From NCBI RefSeq assembly GCF_000721935.1, contig NZ_KL585418.1, forward strand, positions 8,650 through 15,238: a DNA stretch of 6,589 nucleotides, read 5' to 3'. This document shows, one piece after another, positions 5,926 through 6,589 of this stretch (the stretch's first letter is position 1; every line of letters starts with the position of its first letter). A program made the translations under genes and the position numbers. Under the pieces are notes generated by a model. That model saw only the letters and a list, made by a program, of their open reading frames with translations. It did not search any database and had not been told where the DNA came from. Origin of the DNA: Streptomyces sp. NRRL WC-3549 (GTDB lineage Bacteria > Actinomycetota > Actinomycetes > Streptomycetales > Streptomycetaceae).

Positions 5926-6589
5926 TCAGGCCAGGCTCTCCCGCCACGCCCGGTGCAGCCCGGCGAAGCGCCCCGTGCCCGCGATGAGCTCGGCCGGGGA
6001 ACCGTCCTCCACGATCCTGCCCCGCTCCATCACCAGCACCCGGTCCGCGATCTCGACCGTCGACAGCCGGTGCGCGACGACCACCGCCGTGCGGCCGCGC
6101 AGCACCGTGTCCATCGCCTGCTGCACCGCCCGCTCCCCGGGGACGTCGAGCGAACTCGTGGCCTCGTCGAGGATCAGCACCGCCGGGTCGGCGAGCAACG
6201 CGCGGGCGAACGCCACCAGTTGGCGCTGGCCGGCGGAGATCCGGCCGCCCCGCTTGCGTACGTCCGTGTCGTAGCCGTCGGGCAGGCCGCTGATGAAGTC
6301 GTGGGCGCCGATGGCCTTGGCCGCGTGCTCGATCTCCTCGGGGGCGGCGTCCGGGCGGCCGATCGCGATGTTCTCCCGGATCGTCCCGGAGAAGAGGAAC
6401 GCCTCCTGGGTCACCATCACCACGCCCCGGCGCAGCTCCGGCGTCGGAAGGTCCCGCAGGTCGGTGCCGTCCAGCAGGACCCGGCCGTCGGTCGGGTCGT
6501 AGAAGCGGGCGAGCAGCTTGACGAGCGTCGACTTGCCGGCACCCGTCGAACCGACCACCGCCACGGTCTGACCGGCCGGCAGCGTCAGG
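5926..6589 (-). CDS. ABC exporter, C-terminal nucleotide-binding domain (start outside window)
   Basis: The minus-strand frame is open from the window edge to the TGA at 5928-5926, showing 220 C-terminal residues. It is an ATP-binding cassette of the exporter type (ABCB/MsbA-like, normally fused behind six membrane helices, here out of view). Visible in order are Walker [10 protein letters not shown] (K19), the Q-loop MVTQEAFLF (Q61), ENIAIGRP, the signature RISAGQRQL (118-121 SAGQ in place of the usual SGGQ), Walker [14 protein letters not shown] with catalytic E142, and the H-loop [10 protein letters not shown] (H173). All residues needed for hydrolysis are present, so this subunit is likely active. 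Such actinomycete proteins are often encoded as adjacent pairs forming heterodimers, so a partner may lie to the right; that is inference. The substrate cannot be told from this domain. Confidence 0.92.
   Translation of the reverse strand, partial: LTLPAGQTVAVVGSTGAGKSTLVKLLARFYDPTDGRVLLDGTDLRDLPTPELRRGVVMVTQEAFLFSGTIRENIAIGRPDAAPEEIEHAAKAIGAHDFISGLPDGYDTDVRKRGGRISAGQRQLVAFARALLADPAVLILDEATSSLDVPGERAVQQAMDTVLRGRTAVVVAHRLSTVEIADRVLVMERGRIVEDGSPAELIAGTGRFAGLHRAWRESLA

Noticed and set aside
5258..5947. A 229-residue minus-strand frame across the gap between the ABC gene and the protease
   Set aside because: Its positional GC order is wrong for a minus-strand gene (highest at first positions over most of its length) and it overlaps the ABC stop and the protease upstream region.
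1..6589. tRNA or rRNA genes, CRISPR arrays, insertion sequences, attachment sites
   Set aside because: Looked for on both strands by eye; no cloverleaf, regular spaced repeats, transposase motifs or terminal inverted repeats were seen.

Overview
The window reads as chromosomal DNA of a Streptomyces or very close actinomycete. Base composition is very GC-rich, coding frames have nearly all third positions G or C, two of the genes start with GTG, and intergenic gaps carry long GC-rich hairpins without T-tracts. All four main proteins have familiar actinomycete architectures. The gene order (glycogen phosphorylase, regulatory phosphatase, secreted neutral metalloprotease, ABC exporter) resembles what I remember of the S. 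coelicolor region around SCO5444-SCO5451; that match is from memory and was not checked.

Layout: (1) 1-963, plus strand, the C-terminal part of an alpha-glucan (glycogen) phosphorylase, including the pyridoxal-phosphate lysine; its start lies outside the window. A strong hairpin at 991-1033 closes it. (2) 1180-2979, plus strand, a 599-residue GAF / SpoIIE-type PP2C phosphatase / HATPase_c protein with a good ribosome binding site that fixes the GTG at 1180 as start. (3) A perfect 16-bp hairpin at 3002-3038 separates it from the convergent metalloprotease. (4) 3055-5103, minus strand, a 682-residue secreted M4 (thermolysin family) preproenzyme with a C-terminal P-domain. (5) 5104-5925, about 820 bases with no recognisable gene. 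It holds the protease leader and upstream region with a pair of 8-bp direct repeats 21 bp apart, two small hairpins, an unrecognised plus-strand ORF with strong Streptomyces-like codon phasing, and a 17-bp tandem repeat. (6) 5926-6589, minus strand, the C-terminal nucleotide-binding domain of an ABC exporter whose start lies beyond the window.

Functional picture: the genes do not form one operon or one pathway. The phosphorylase mobilises stored glycogen, the GAF-phosphatase-kinase is probably a partner-switching regulator of an anti-sigma or anti-anti-sigma pair, the protease degrades extracellular protein, and the ABC protein powers export. I found no convincing new system here. The least explained stretch is 5417-5925, where coding-like composition occurs in a protein I cannot place and seems to switch frame near 5750-5790.
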